A stretch of DNA of 41,134 nucleotides from Gammaproteobacteria bacterium (GTDB lineage: Bacteria; Pseudomonadota; Gammaproteobacteria; UBA1113): NCBI GenBank assembly GCA_020051015.1, contig JAGVJQ010000102.1, positions 1-41,134 of the forward strand, in the 5' to 3' direction. A program made the position numbers and the translations under genes. Shown here in pieces: positions 16,652 through 25,370 of this stretch. Numbering within the stretch: the stretch's first letter is position 1; each line of letters starts with the position of its first letter. The notes beneath the pieces were generated by a model. That model ran no database searches, had not been told where the DNA came from, and was given only the letters and a program-made list of their open reading frames with translations.

Positions 16652-18013
16652 TTAATGATGAATGCGCATGATATCGTTGTAGAGAGCTAAAGTCATCACC
16701 CCAAGCAGAAAAAATATGCTGATCTGGATTCCACGCACCTGTACTTTTTCTGGCAAGGGTCGTCTTAATAGCCCCTCAAGCAAGCATATGACTAGCTGGC
16801 CGCCATCTAATAGCGGAATGGGAACCAAATTAATAACACCTAAACTAATGCTAATAAGCGCCAAAAATGATAAAAAAGAAACTACTCCTAGACTGGCTGA
16901 AATACCCGCCCCTTGCGCAATGCCAATAGGACCACTGATACCTTGCAAAGAAATATGTCCCGTAATCAGCTTGCCAATTAATTTAACGCTGGTCGTTGTT
17001 ATATCAATAACCTTGTGCCATGCCGGGACCAGCGCTTGCCATGGATTATAACGAACCATAGTCATCAACTCAGGCGGCCAAGCAATAAGGCTCGACATGA
17101 CACCAAGTTGACCAACCAGTTGGCCATCTTGTTCTTGACTACCAATTTGAAAGGTCAAGTCAATGGACTTAGCATGGCGGAGAACAGTAAAGGTTGCTGT
17201 CTGATTTGGATGTTGTTGAACAAAATCATATATTGCTTGCCAATCATGAGTTGGCTTGCCATTAATAGCTATCACTTCATCATTTGCCTGCATCCCACCT
17301 TTAGCAGCTGGACCCTCTGCTAGCACATTAGTAATCACGGGAGGTAATTCCGGCATATATGGCGTAATACCAATGGAATTTAAAATATCAGGCTCTAATC
17401 CTTTAATATTCCAGTCTTGTAAATGCATTAAGTGTGTTTGTAATTGTCCGTTTTCAGTTTTAACAACGATGGATACGGGTTGTTGCTGCCCGACATAACC
17501 TACCAAAGCAGTTTGAATATCAAGCCAAGAGTAAATTTTTTGTTGATCAATTTGGGTAATAATTTGTCCACTAGCCAGACCCGCCCTTGCTGCAATTGAG
17601 TTTGGCGTAATATCCCCAATTTTGGGCACGATTTGAGTAAAGCCAATCATGAAAATTAGCCAATAAGCAATAAAAGCCAGAATTAAATTAAAAAAGGGAC
17701 CCGCTAAAATAACTAAGCAGCGCTTCCAGATTGGTTGCCGATTAAAGGCATGGGGCTGTAATGCTAATGGAATCGGCCCATCACGCTCATCCAGCATTTT
17801 GACGTAACCACCGATTGGAATAAGCGCAAGTTGATATTGGGTCCCTTTTTTACTTTGTCGTTTCCATAAAGCAGGTCCAAATCCTAGCGAAAACTCCACT
17901 ACCTTGACACCACAAAGTCTGGCCACAATGAAATGTCCATATTCGTGTATACCAACCAGGATGCTAATCGCAACCAGAAAGGCGATGATAGAGATGAGGA
18001 TGTTATAGAGCAT
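16652..18013 (-). CDS. rseP: Site-2 intramembrane metalloprotease RseP
   Basis: RseP cleaves membrane-embedded substrates such as the anti-sigma factor RseA and signal-peptide remnants. The 453-aa product shows the zinc motif HEYGH (His23, Glu24, His27) in the first membrane helix. Two PDZ domains lie between about residues 115 and 300, and the second metal-ligand motif LDGG begins at about 402 near the C-terminal helices. The length matches E. coli (450 aa). It begins 3 nt after the cdsA stop. No RseA or RpoE gene is in the window, so the envelope-stress role is from family knowledge. Confidence 0.95.
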   Translation of the reverse strand: MLYNILISIIAFLVAISILVGIHEYGHFIVARLCGVKVVEFSLGFGPALWKRQSKKGTQYQLALIPIGGYVKMLDERDGPIPLALQPHAFNRQPIWKRCLVILAGPFFNLILAFIAYWLIFMIGFTQIVPKIGDITPNSIAARAGLASGQIITQIDQQKIYSWLDIQTALVGYVGQQQPVSIVVKTENGQLQTHLMHLQDWNIKGLEPDILNSIGITPYMPELPPVITNVLAEGPAAKGGMQANDEVIAINGKPTHDWQAIYDFVQQHPNQTATFTVLRHAKSIDLTFQIGSQEQDGQLVGQLGVMSSLIAWPPELMTMVRYNPWQALVPAWHKVIDITTTSVKLIGKLITGHISLQGISGPIGIAQGAGISASLGVVSFLSFLALISISLGVINLVPIPLLDGGQLVICLLEGLLRRPLPEKVQVRGIQISIFFLLGVMTLALYNDIMRIHH

Positions 18014-18016
18014 TTT

Positions 18017-18823
18017 TCATCGCATATTGCCGAGCAGTAATACGACACCCAAAGCAAAAACGGGCGCCGCGGCCAATAAACTATCAACTCGATCTAAAAT
18101 GCCTCCATGCCCTGGTAATAAAGTTCCGCTATCTTTTACATTCATCCAGCGTTTAATCGCACTTTCTACTAAATCGCCAATAACAGCCAACATAAAAATT
18201 AGCAAAATTAAGACAAAAAAGAATGGCTCACGGAAAATAGAAAACTGCCAAAAACAAACATAAATTCCCGTGACAATAATAACCTCAGCTAATCCGCCAT
18301 ATAAGCCTTGTATGGTTTTTTTAGGGCTAATTAACGGTGCTAATGGTTGTTTACCAAAATATTTACCCGTGAAATAAGCCCCAATATCTGCAGCCCAGAC
18401 AATCAATAATAATAATAAAATCCAACCCCAACCATTTGGCAAATGATGGAGCATGTATAACCCTATTGCTGCTGGACAAATCATTAAATAACCAACCAGC
18501 GGCGCTAACCATTTCCAGTTATGCCATTGTTGCTGACCAGTGGGAAATTTTATAATAAAAATACTGGCGGCTAACCACCAAGCAGTAGCGATAAATAAAA
18601 AAACTAAGGGTATAAATAAGGCAATAATATAAAGAACAGCCAAACCCGCAACATAGATTATTTGAGCACGTTGAGAGGGAAGTTTAATAAGCTGGGCATA
18701 TTCCCACCCTGCTAATAACGCTACCAAGCCAATTACAATATAAAACATCCAATTAGGTAAAAATAATGCTGCGATCGCTAATGGAGCGAGACATAAAGCA
18801 GTGGTAATTCGTTTTTTAAGCAC
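18017..18823 (-). CDS. cdsA: Phosphatidate cytidylyltransferase
   Basis: CdsA makes CDP-diacylglycerol from phosphatidic acid and CTP, the branch point of phospholipid synthesis, in the inner membrane. The 268-aa product has about seven or eight membrane helices and the C-terminal family signature around KRWMNVKDSGTLLPGHGG, followed by ILDRVDSL with its metal-binding acidic residues. The ATG overlaps the uppS end by 8 nt. In many gammaproteobacteria dxr lies in this cluster next to uppS/cdsA; here cdsA is followed directly by rseP with 3 nt between. Confidence 0.95.
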   Translation of the reverse strand: MLKKRITTALCLAPLAIAALFLPNWMFYIVIGLVALLAGWEYAQLIKLPSQRAQIIYVAGLAVLYIIALFIPLVFLFIATAWWLAASIFIIKFPTGQQQWHNWKWLAPLVGYLMICPAAIGLYMLHHLPNGWGWILLLLLIVWAADIGAYFTGKYFGKQPLAPLISPKKTIQGLYGGLAEVIIVTGIYVCFWQFSIFREPFFFVLILLIFMLAVIGDLVESAIKRWMNVKDSGTLLPGHGGILDRVDSLLAAAPVFALGVVLLLGNMR

Positions 18824-19556
18824 GATTTTTTGCCTCCACTTGTTCGCCAGTTAAACCGAAACGTCGTTGTCTGCTAGCAAAATATGACATGGCTTTTTCA
18901 AATTCCTTTTCATCAAAATCGGGCCAATAAACGTCTGGGAAATAGAGCTCGGTATAAGCTAATTGCCACAGAAAAAAATTACTGATGCGTTGCTCACCGC
19001 TGGTGCGAATGAATAAATCAGGATAGGGTAAATCAGATAGTGTTAAGCGCTCTTCGAACATAGCGGCAGTCATATCATCCAGGTTTATTTTACCGGCAAT
19101 AGCATCACTTGCAAGCTGTTTTGCGGCATTTAAAATATCCCATTGTCCGCCATAGTTAGCTGCAACTACCAGCGTTAAACCCGTATTACTCGCCGTTAAT
19201 GCTTCCGCTTCAGCAATACTATCTTGTAATTTTTTTGAGAATGCCGAAAGATGGCCAATAATTTTTAATCTAACATTATTTTTATGTAGATTTTTGGCAT
19301 CGAATTGCAACGCTTGCAAAAAAAGGCTAAGAATATTTTCTACTTCTTCGGGAGGTCTTTTCCAATTTTCGCTGCTAAAAGTAAAAAGCGATAATACTTC
19401 AATACCGTGCTTAGCAGCTGCTTCAACAATTCGTCTGGTGGCATCAATTCCCGCTTTATGGCCTGCAATACGTGGCAAAAACCGTTGTTTAGCCCAACGG
19501 CCATTGCCATCCATAATAATAGCCACATGACGAGGAATAGTTTGATTTTGCGTCAT
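18816..19556 (-). CDS. uppS: Undecaprenyl diphosphate synthase
   Basis: UppS (cis-prenyltransferase) condenses eight isopentenyl units onto farnesyl diphosphate to give the C55 lipid carrier for peptidoglycan and O-antigen. I chose ATG 19556 (246 aa, MTQNQTIPRHVAIIMDGNGR): GGAT lies seven bases upstream, and the longer frame would run into the repeat at 19596. Motifs seen: IMDGNGRWAKQR with the catalytic Asp, GHKAGIDATRRIVEA, FSSENWKRP and DLFIRTSGEQRISNFFLWQ. It overlaps cdsA by 8 nt. It is separated from frr by 147 bp carrying a C/G-rich hairpin element rather than dxr. Confidence 0.95.
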   Translation of the reverse strand: MTQNQTIPRHVAIIMDGNGRWAKQRFLPRIAGHKAGIDATRRIVEAAAKHGIEVLSLFTFSSENWKRPPEEVENILSLFLQALQFDAKNLHKNNVRLKIIGHLSAFSKKLQDSIAEAEALTASNTGLTLVVAANYGGQWDILNAAKQLASDAIAGKINLDDMTAAMFEERLTLSDLPYPDLFIRTSGEQRISNFFLWQLAYTELYFPDVYWPDFDEKEFEKAMSYFASRQRRFGLTGEQVEAKNRA

Positions 19557-19595
19557 TTTTTTATCCAGGTAGACACCGTGTCGATTTATAAATAA

Positions 19596-19642
19596 CTCCC
19601 TCTCCCCCAACCCCTCCCCCGCACTTCGTGGGGGGAGGGGAG
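19596..19642. repeat. C/G-rich hairpin element, copy 1
   Basis: A C-rich stretch (CTCCCTCTCCCCCAACCCCT and onward) is followed by a TTCG-type loop and the complementary G-rich arm ending GGGGAG. It begins 61 nt past the frr stop on the minus strand. The minus strand carries four G-runs spaced by 1-3 nt. The same element recurs at 27326 and 37053, and in degenerate form at 13441-13522. Confidence 0.85.
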
Positions 19643-19703
19643 CACATTGTGCAATTTGGCTATTTATCGATTACGTAGCAAATGATATTTTTCAAGAAAG
19701 TCC

Positions 19704-20270
19704 CTAGATTTCCATTAAATCTTTTTCTTTATGTGACAAAATAGTATCAACTTCACTGCTAAATTTATCAGTTAACTTTTGAATACTGTCTTGACTACGA
19801 CGCTCTTCATCTTCACTAATTAATTTATCTTTTAACATATCTTTTAATTGTGTATTCGCATCGCGACGTACATTACGAATGCTAACTTTAGCATTTTCGC
19901 CTTCGCTTTTTACTACTTTAATTAATTCTTTACGACGTTCTTCAGTCAATGGTGGTAGTGGAATACGAATTGTTTGGCCACCCACGCTTGATGGATTTAA
20001 ACCTAAATTAGCTGCGCTAATTGCTTTTTCAATAGCAGTCATGAGATTTTTTTCCCATGGCGTTACGGTAAGGGTTCGCGCATCCGCTACCGCTACGCTG
20101 GCAACTTGTGACAAGGGAACATCATTGCCATAATAACTCACTCGAACAGGATCTAATAAACCTGGACTAGCACGACCTGTGCGCAACTTACCTAAATCAT
20201 TATGTAAAGCTTCAATGGCTTTTTTCATGCGCGTTTCAGCTTGATGTTGAACTTCTTTTGTTGTTGTCAT
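19704..20270 (-). CDS. frr: Ribosome-recycling factor
   Basis: RRF works with EF-G to split post-termination ribosomes. The 188-aa product has the expected three-helix-bundle core. Seen are [21 protein letters not shown] near the N-terminus, [10 protein letters not shown] and TVTPWEKN in the beta domain, and the basic [10 protein letters not shown] segment (about residues 130-140) in the C-terminal helix. The ATG overlaps the pyrH stop by one base (TAATG), so the two are coupled. The length is normal. Confidence 0.97.
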   Translation of the reverse strand: MTTTKEVQHQAETRMKKAIEALHNDLGKLRTGRASPGLLDPVRVSYYGNDVPLSQVASVAVADARTLTVTPWEKNLMTAIEKAISAANLGLNPSSVGGQTIRIPLPPLTEERRKELIKVVKSEGENAKVSIRNVRRDANTQLKDMLKDKLISEDEERRSQDSIQKLTDKFSSEVDTILSHKEKDLMEI

Positions 20271-20998
20271 TATTTGTCTCCGGTGACCAAAGTGCCCTCG
20301 TTTGCGCCAAATATAATATCTCTAACTGCATGCGGTTTATTTAAATTAAAAACTCGCAACGGCATATTATGATCACGGCACATACAAATAGCAGTTGAAT
20401 CCATAACATTAAGATTTTGTTCAAGAACTTGATTATACGATATTTGATTATAACGTACAGCTGTTGGATCTTTAACTGGATCTGCAGAATAAATACCATC
20501 CACTTTGGTTGCTTTTAACAATATATCAGCATCAATTTCAATGGCTCGCAAACTCGCTGCTGAATCAGTTGTAAAAAAAGGATTACCAGTACCTGCCGCA
20601 AAAATCATTACGCGGCCATTCTCAAGATGATATATCGCTTTACGTCTGTCATAAGGATCAACAACACCTGTCATCGGGATAGCAGACATGATACGAGTTG
20701 GAAGAGCGGCGGTTTCAAGCATATCACGCATTGCCAGTGCATTCATGACTGTCGCCAACATGCCCATATAATCGCCGGTAACACGCCCTAACCCTGCTTC
20801 TGATAAAGCGGCACCACGGAAAAGATTACCACCGCCAATCACTAAAGCAACCTGAATACCAACCGCACGCAAATCGGCAATTTCACTAACAATGCGTTCT
20901 AAAACTTGTGGTGCAATACCAAAATGGCTTTCACCCATGAGCGCTTCACCACTCATTTTAAGTAAAATACGATGATAAATAGGTTGCTTTTGTTGCAT
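20270..20998 (-). CDS. pyrH: UMP kinase
   Basis: PyrH phosphorylates UMP to UDP in pyrimidine synthesis, as a cytoplasmic hexamer of the amino-acid-kinase fold. The 242-aa product shows the phosphate-binding KMSGEALMG near residue 14, then [10 protein letters not shown], the uridine-binding [15 protein letters not shown], and a C-terminal region around [13 protein letters not shown]. It begins 3 nt after tsf and overlaps frr by one base. Confidence 0.97.
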   Translation of the reverse strand: MQQKQPIYHRILLKMSGEALMGESHFGIAPQVLERIVSEIADLRAVGIQVALVIGGGNLFRGAALSEAGLGRVTGDYMGMLATVMNALAMRDMLETAALPTRIMSAIPMTGVVDPYDRRKAIYHLENGRVMIFAAGTGNPFFTTDSAASLRAIEIDADILLKATKVDGIYSADPVKDPTAVRYNQISYNQVLEQNLNVMDSTAICMCRDHNMPLRVFNLNKPHAVRDIIFGANEGTLVTGDK

Positions 20999-21001
20999 TA
21001 T

Positions 21002-21901
21002 TTAATTGCCTCGCGCTTGAGCCATTACTTCCGCAACGAAGTTATCTGCTTTCTTTTCGATACCTTCGCCAACTTCAAAACGAATGAATTGAACAACGTT
21101 AGCATTCGCTTTCTTTAATACAGCAGCCACTTTCATATCGGGATCTTTAACGAATGGCTGACCAACCAAGCTTACTTCGTCAAGGAACTTAGTAATACGG
21201 CCAGTAACCATTTTTTCAATAATGTCTTGTGGTTTACCGCTTTCAGCTGCTTGTGCTATGTAAATTTCACGTTCTTTTGCAATTAACTCAGCTGGAACCT
21301 GCTCTTGTGAAACTACTTCTGGTCGGCTAGCAGCAACTTGCATTGCCATATCTCGACCTAATTCCATACTGCCACCATGCAATTCAACTAATACGCCAAT
21401 ACGGCTACCATGCATATAAGTTGCAACAATGTTGTTAGATTCAATTAAGGTTACTCGACGTACAGTGATATTTTCACCAATCTTCGCAACCAATGCTTGG
21501 CGCACTTGTTCAATTGTTTCTGCTTGGCCAGCAACATAAGGAATAGCCAATAAAGCAGTAGCATCGCCAGTTTTGGTTTCTAATGCACGTTTTGCAATTT
21601 GTTTAGCAAATTGTTGGAAATCATCAGCACGAGCAACGAAATCAGTTTCACAGTTAACTTCAATCAATACGGCAGTTTTACCATCTGCAGCAGATTCAAT
21701 TGAAATGATACCTTCAGCAGTGGTTTTGCCTTCTCTTTTAGCGGCTTTAGTTGCACCTGCTTTACGCATTTCTTCAATTGCTTTATCAATATCGCCATTG
21801 GTCATTTGTAAGAATTTCTTGCAGTCCATCATTGCGGCATTGGTGCGCGCACGTAATTCACTAACCATGGATGCGGTGATTGTTACGGTAGTATCTGACA
21901 T
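21002..21901 (-). CDS. tsf: Elongation factor Ts
   Basis: EF-Ts is the nucleotide exchange factor for EF-Tu. I chose ATG 21901 (299 aa, MSDTTVTITASMV), supported by GAGGA eight bases upstream; the frame is open to 21958, but that stretch is a repeat remnant. The N-terminal UBA-like segment reads LRARTNAAMMDCKKFL, and the core contains VNCETDFVARADDF, the EF-Tu contact motif with the conserved TDFVA. The length is typical. It lies 150 nt downstream of rpsB in the same unit and 3 nt before pyrH. Confidence 0.96.
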   Translation of the reverse strand: MSDTTVTITASMVSELRARTNAAMMDCKKFLQMTNGDIDKAIEEMRKAGATKAAKREGKTTAEGIISIESAADGKTAVLIEVNCETDFVARADDFQQFAKQIAKRALETKTGDATALLAIPYVAGQAETIEQVRQALVAKIGENITVRRVTLIESNNIVATYMHGSRIGVLVELHGGSMELGRDMAMQVAASRPEVVSQEQVPAELIAKEREIYIAQAAESGKPQDIIEKMVTGRITKFLDEVSLVGQPFVKDPDMKVAAVLKKANANVVQFIRFEVGEGIEKKADNFVAEVMAQARGN

Positions 21902-21929
21902 GGAATCATCCTCGGAAAAATTAGGGTCG

Positions 21930-21980
21930 ATTGACAACTCTACATATGCTGGGCACAAAACCGCAATTTTCTGCCGCAGC
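21930..21980. repeat. Remnant of the GTTGACAATTC element between rpsB and tsf
   Basis: ATTGACAACTCTACATATGC followed by a GGGCACAAA segment matches the left end of the elements at 35131 and 41031 with some substitutions. Only about 50 bp remain. It lies within the rpsB-tsf intercistronic region. Confidence 0.6.
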
Positions 21981-22018
21981 CTAACGACTTGTCAAAAGCC
22001 GCTCGGGTTATTAGCAAG

Positions 22019-22042
22019 CCCCTCGACTTTTCAGCCGAGGGG
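22019..22042. other. Hairpin between rpsB and tsf
   Basis: CCCCTCG and CGAGGGG form a perfect 7-bp stem with a 10-nt loop, 10 nt past the rpsB stop on the minus strand. No U-run follows, so it is more likely a partial attenuator or mRNA-stabilising hairpin that tunes tsf relative to rpsB than a full terminator. Confidence 0.55.
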
Positions 22043-22051
22043 AAATGACAA

Positions 22052-22786
22052 TTATTCTTTACCTTCAGCAGTATTTTCTGCTGCTGTAGCTGGAACAGAT
22101 GCTGCTGCAGCTTCTTTCGCTTCTAGAATGGTATCAGCAATTGAACGGCAATATAGACGAATTGCGCGCATCGCATCATCGTTACCAGGAATCATGTAAT
22201 CAACGCCATCTGGGCTATTGTTGGTATCAACAATACCGATAACAGGAATACCTAAACGATTGGCTTCTTTAATCGCAATATCTTCGTTACCAACGTCAAT
22301 AACAAATATTGCATCTGGTAACCCGCCCATGTATTTAATCCCGCCTAAGCTTAATTCTAACTTATCTTTCTCACGGGTTAACATTAACGCTTCTTTTTTC
22401 TTCAAGAAATTGAAGGTACCATCTTGCGCTAATTTTTCTAATTCAAATAAGCGTTTAATGGATTGACGAATGGTTCGATAGTTGGTCAACATACCACCTA
22501 ACCAACGATGATTAACATAGGGCATACCACAGCGGGTTGCTTCTTCTTTCACAATTTCTTGTGCTGAATACTTGGTACCAACAAATAAAATTTTGCCTTT
22601 ATCTGCCGCGATACGGCCAATAAAGTTCAACGCATCACTAAATAATGGTTGGGTAATTTCTAAATTGATAATGTGGATGTTATTGTTAACGCCATAAATA
22701 TAAGGCGCCATTTGTGGGTTCCAATAACGGGTTTGGTGTCCAAAATGGATACCAGCTTGTAACATATCTCGCATACTAACTTGCAT
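22052..22786 (-). CDS. rpsB: Ribosomal protein S2
   Basis: S2 is a late-assembling small-subunit protein. The 244-aa product begins [20 protein letters not shown], the universal S2 head. It contains [12 protein letters not shown], the coiled-coil region around residues 100-160, and [19 protein letters not shown] and [15 protein letters not shown] near the C-terminus. An Ala/Glu-rich tail follows. GGAG lies six bases before the ATG. It heads the long envelope/translation unit on the minus strand and is divergent from map, a common gammaproteobacterial arrangement. The 140-nt leader probably mediates S2 feedback. Confidence 0.97.
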   Translation of the reverse strand: MQVSMRDMLQAGIHFGHQTRYWNPQMAPYIYGVNNNIHIINLEITQPLFSDALNFIGRIAADKGKILFVGTKYSAQEIVKEEATRCGMPYVNHRWLGGMLTNYRTIRQSIKRLFELEKLAQDGTFNFLKKKEALMLTREKDKLELSLGGIKYMGGLPDAIFVIDVGNEDIAIKEANRLGIPVIGIVDTNNSPDGVDYMIPGNDDAMRAIRLYCRSIADTILEAKEAAAASVPATAAENTAEGKE

Positions 22787-22927
22787 GTTTTACTCCAAAG
22801 GGTTGTGCTTCCACGTGCCCCACCGTTCCACCTCGTTGTGCGAGAACATTATTTGCTCTCTGTATAAACAACTAAGGCACCCAGAAAGGTGTGTCGACAA
22901 GTGTGTGTCATTTGTGCTTTAATAAGC
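22787..22927 (-). promoter_or_regulatory. rpsB mRNA leader, probable S2 feedback site
   Basis: Between the promoter and the rpsB ATG lies an unusually long leader of about 140 nt. It contains complementary GC-rich segments (for example ACACCTTTCTGGGTG, and the GGTGGAACGGTGGGGCAC region) able to form hairpins. In enterobacteria S2 represses rpsB-tsf through a structured leader; similarity of function here is inference. Confidence 0.45.
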
Positions 22928-22933
22928 GCCGTA

Positions 22934-22962
22934 TTTATACCATAAAACTAACCGATCTACAA
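22934..22962 (-). promoter_or_regulatory. Promoter of rpsB operon
   Basis: On the minus strand, TTGTAG (22962-22957) and TATAAA (22939-22934) are separated by 17 bp, and the -10 is extended by an upstream TG (TGGTATAAA). The map start codon lies only 5 bp away on the other strand, so divergent transcription initiation must be tightly packed. Confidence 0.65.
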
Positions 22963-22966
22963 TAAT

Positions 22967-23749
22967 ATGACTGTATACATTAAAACACCTGATGAAATAG
23001 CTAAAATGCGCGTTGCCGGTAAGCTGGCAGCAGAAGTACTGGAAATGATTACACCTTACGTTAAGCCAGGGATAACCACTGACGAGCTTAACAATATCTG
23101 CCATGATTACATCGTTAATGTGCAAAAGGCTATTCCTGCGCCATTAAACTATCGTGGTTTTCCAAAATCCATTTGTACCTCGATTAACCATCAAGTTTGT
23201 CATGGCATCCCAAGCCCTAAACAGCTAAAAGATGGTGATATTGTGAATCTGGATATCACTGTAATTAAAGATCTCTACCATGGCGATACCAGTAAAATGT
23301 TTGTGGTTGGTAATAAACCCAATATTATTGGTCAACGTGTTACACAAGTTGCCTATGAATGCATGATGATGGGTATTGAACTGGTCAAACCCGGCATTCA
23401 CTTAGGCGATATCGGCGCCGTGATTCAAAAACATGCTGAAAAAAATCGCTTTTCTGTTGTTCGTGATTATTGTGGTCATGGTATTGGCCGTCAATTTCAT
23501 GAAGATCCTCAAGTATTACATTATGGAACGCCAGGTACTGGCATGGCACTACAGGCAGGCATGACCTTTACCATTGAGCCGATGGTTAATGTTGGAAAGC
23601 ATCATACGCGTTTATTGCCTGATGATTGGACTGTGGTAACGAAAGACCATAGTTTATCGGCGCAATGGGAACATACCATTTTGGTAACTGATACTGGATA
23701 TGAGATTTTGACATTGCGTGAAGAAGAAAAGAACGGTTGGTTGTATTAA
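22967..23749 (+). CDS. map: Type I methionine aminopeptidase
   Basis: Map removes the initiator Met from nascent proteins in the cytosol. The 260-aa product has the pita-bread fold with all five metal ligands visible: Asp96, Asp107, His171, Glu204 and Glu235, plus substrate-contact His79 in VCHGIP. The head IKTPDEIAKMRVAGKLAAEV aligns with the family start. No Shine-Dalgarno is visible before the ATG at 22967. The upstream space is shared with the rpsB promoter, which restricts where the map promoter can lie. A 225-bp palindromic element follows 14 nt after its stop. Confidence 0.96.
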   Translation: MTVYIKTPDEIAKMRVAGKLAAEVLEMITPYVKPGITTDELNNICHDYIVNVQKAIPAPLNYRGFPKSICTSINHQVCHGIPSPKQLKDGDIVNLDITVIKDLYHGDTSKMFVVGNKPNIIGQRVTQVAYECMMMGIELVKPGIHLGDIGAVIQKHAEKNRFSVVRDYCGHGIGRQFHEDPQVLHYGTPGTGMALQAGMTFTIEPMVNVGKHHTRLLPDDWTVVTKDHSLSAQWEHTILVTDTGYEILTLREEEKNGWLY

Positions 23750-23763
23750 GCTTATCTCATCAC

Positions 23764-23988
23764 GTAGCCCGTATTAAAGCGGAAAAGGTGCACTGATATT
23801 CGATATGCATCATTATTAGAAAGTGTTAATAGCTAGAATATTCATTTGGAGCAGCGTAATACGGGGTTGGTAGCAAATCACAAGATCCCGTATTACGCTC
23901 TTGCGATGATTAGTCTTATTATTACCACTTTTTAGATATTAATTAATTCCAAATTTCTAATCATTTTTTCCGCTTTAATACGGGCTAC
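23764..23988. repeat. GTAGCCCGTATTA element, copy 1 (225 bp)
   Basis: Perfect 19-bp terminal inverted repeats (GTAGCCCGTATTAAAGCGG) bound a 225-bp element. In the centre a second inverted pair, AGCGTAATACGGG and CCCGTATTACGCT, repeats the same core, so four related arms are present. The halves between are imperfectly complementary, so the whole may fold as one long hairpin. There is no coding potential. It occupies most of the 301-bp gap between map and ansA. Confidence 0.9.
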
Positions 23989-24036
23989 ATAAAATGAACA
24001 ACTTTGGGGTATATCGTTTAGGGATAAAGGGGCTTT

Positions 24037-24042
24037 TATAAT
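24037..24042 (+). promoter_or_regulatory. -10 box directly before ansA
   Basis: A perfect TATAAT ends 8 bases before the ansA ATG. If used, transcription would start at or next to the ATG and give a leaderless message. No good -35 is visible, so confidence is limited. Confidence 0.35.
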
Positions 24043-24050
24043 TGAAATTT

Positions 24051-25076
24051 ATGCAAAAAAAAGCAAAAATACTAATTATCTATACCGGTGGTACCATCGG
24101 TATGATAAAAACATCAACTGGATACCAGCCAGCCCCTGGCCTACTTGAACGTCATATGGCGCAAATGCCCGAATTCAAGCACCCTGCTATGCCGGCTTAT
24201 GATTTGCATGAATACTCAGAATTATTAGATTCTGCGGATATGTCACCCAATGACTGGAATACTATCGCCAACGACATTTCTCGCCATTATCAGCAGTATG
24301 ATGCTTTTTTAATTTTGCACGGCACCGATACTATGGCTTATAGCGCATCGGCGTTATCCTTTATTTTATCTGGTTTAAATAAACCGATTATCTTAACAGG
24401 TTCACAAGTTCCCTTGGTTGAAGCACATACCGATGCTCGCGAAAATTTAATTAATGCTATGTTAATTGCCGGCACTTATCAAATTCCAGAAGTCTGCATT
24501 TTTTTCAATAATATTTTATTACGCGGCAATCGTGCCCGTAAAACTAATGCTTACGGTTTTGATGCATTCACCTCACCCAATTTTCCTGCATTAGGCGAAG
24601 TAGGAATTAATATCACGCTAAAAAAAGAATTATTTTTACCCCATAAAAAAAATGCATCTATTAAAATGCACCCTATTCATCCACAAAAAATTGCAAAATT
24701 TTCCTTTTTCCCGGGTGCTGATTTAAGTATTTTAGAAGCGTTATTAGCACAACCTTTACAAGCATTAATTTTCGAAACCTATGGCGTCGGTAATGCGCCT
24801 GTAAAGCAAGCTGGTTTGCTTGAGTTATTGAAAATTGCTGAAGATAAAAAAATCCTTATTGTCAATACATCACAATGTTTAAAAGGCACCATTGATATGG
24901 AAAGTTATGCCACTGGTCAAGCATTAGCTGCACATGGTGTATTGAGCTGTTATGATATGACGCCTGAAGCCATTATTACTAAGCTTTATTATTTATTGAG
25001 TCAGTCTGCTCTTGATCTTAACGCAAAGAAAAATTTATTTAAGACAGCGTTGTGTGGTGAAGTAACGGTTTTATAA
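24051..25076 (+). CDS. ansA: Type I (cytoplasmic) L-asparaginase
   Basis: The enzyme hydrolyses L-asparagine to aspartate and ammonia. The 341-aa product starts MQKKAKILIIYTGGTIGM, matching the head of E. coli AnsA, with the catalytic Thr in TGGTIG. The second active-site segment is HGTDTMAYSASAL. There is no signal peptide, consistent with the cytoplasmic type I enzyme. I chose ATG 24051 from this alignment. A TTG at 24042, nine bases after AAAGGGG, is an alternative start that adds three residues. It lies between two copies of the large palindromic element. Confidence 0.93.
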   Translation: MQKKAKILIIYTGGTIGMIKTSTGYQPAPGLLERHMAQMPEFKHPAMPAYDLHEYSELLDSADMSPNDWNTIANDISRHYQQYDAFLILHGTDTMAYSASALSFILSGLNKPIILTGSQVPLVEAHTDARENLINAMLIAGTYQIPEVCIFFNNILLRGNRARKTNAYGFDAFTSPNFPALGEVGINITLKKELFLPHKKNASIKMHPIHPQKIAKFSFFPGADLSILEALLAQPLQALIFETYGVGNAPVKQAGLLELLKIAEDKKILIVNTSQCLKGTIDMESYATGQALAAHGVLSCYDMTPEAIITKLYYLLSQSALDLNAKKNLFKTALCGEVTVL

Positions 25077-25100
25077 TTACTATCCTTACAACATAAAAAT

Positions 25101-25318
25101 GTAGCCCGTATTAAAGCGGAAGAAATAATTGGACGTTTGATATTAAGAAATATCAGAAAAATGATAATAGCAAGAACGTTCACCATAAGAGCGTAATACG
25201 GGATCATGCCATAGGCAACCACTGATCCCGTATTACGCGCGATAGCATCTTTTTATATCTTACACATAATAAAGTTAATGCCTCTTTTGTATGTTCCAGT
25301 CGCGCTAATACGGGCTAC
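25101..25318. repeat. GTAGCCCGTATTA element, copy 2 (218 bp)
   Basis: The layout matches copy 1: GTAGCCCGTATTAAAGCGG at the left, central GCGTAATACGGGATC and GATCCCGTATTACGC arms, and a right end, CGCGCTAATACGGGCTAC, with a few substitutions. The internal sequence differs strongly from copy 1. It fills most of the 294-bp gap between ansA and rpoN. Confidence 0.9.
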
Positions 25319-25358
25319 ACGAATAGCTATTGTCGTGTATCCTCCTTGATATTTAAAC

Positions 25359-25364
25359 TATAAT
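25359..25364 (+). promoter_or_regulatory. -10 box directly before rpoN
   Basis: A perfect TATAAT ends 7 bases before the rpoN ATG, and no Shine-Dalgarno is present, so transcription and translation starts may coincide. A -35 match is poor, so this is tentative. Confidence 0.4.
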
Positions 25365-25370
25365 TAATAA

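Noticed and set aside
19557..19610. N-terminal extension of uppS to 19610
   Set aside because: It would translate the edge of a noncoding C/G-rich repeat, and the family head starts at MTQNQTIPRHVAIIMDGNG.
21902..21958. N-terminal extension of tsf to 21958
   Set aside because: It runs into a repeat remnant; ATG 21901 has a clear GAGGA site and the usual EF-Ts head.
22019..22042. Intrinsic terminator between rpsB and tsf
   Set aside because: The stem is good but no U-run follows on the minus strand; listed as a hairpin only.
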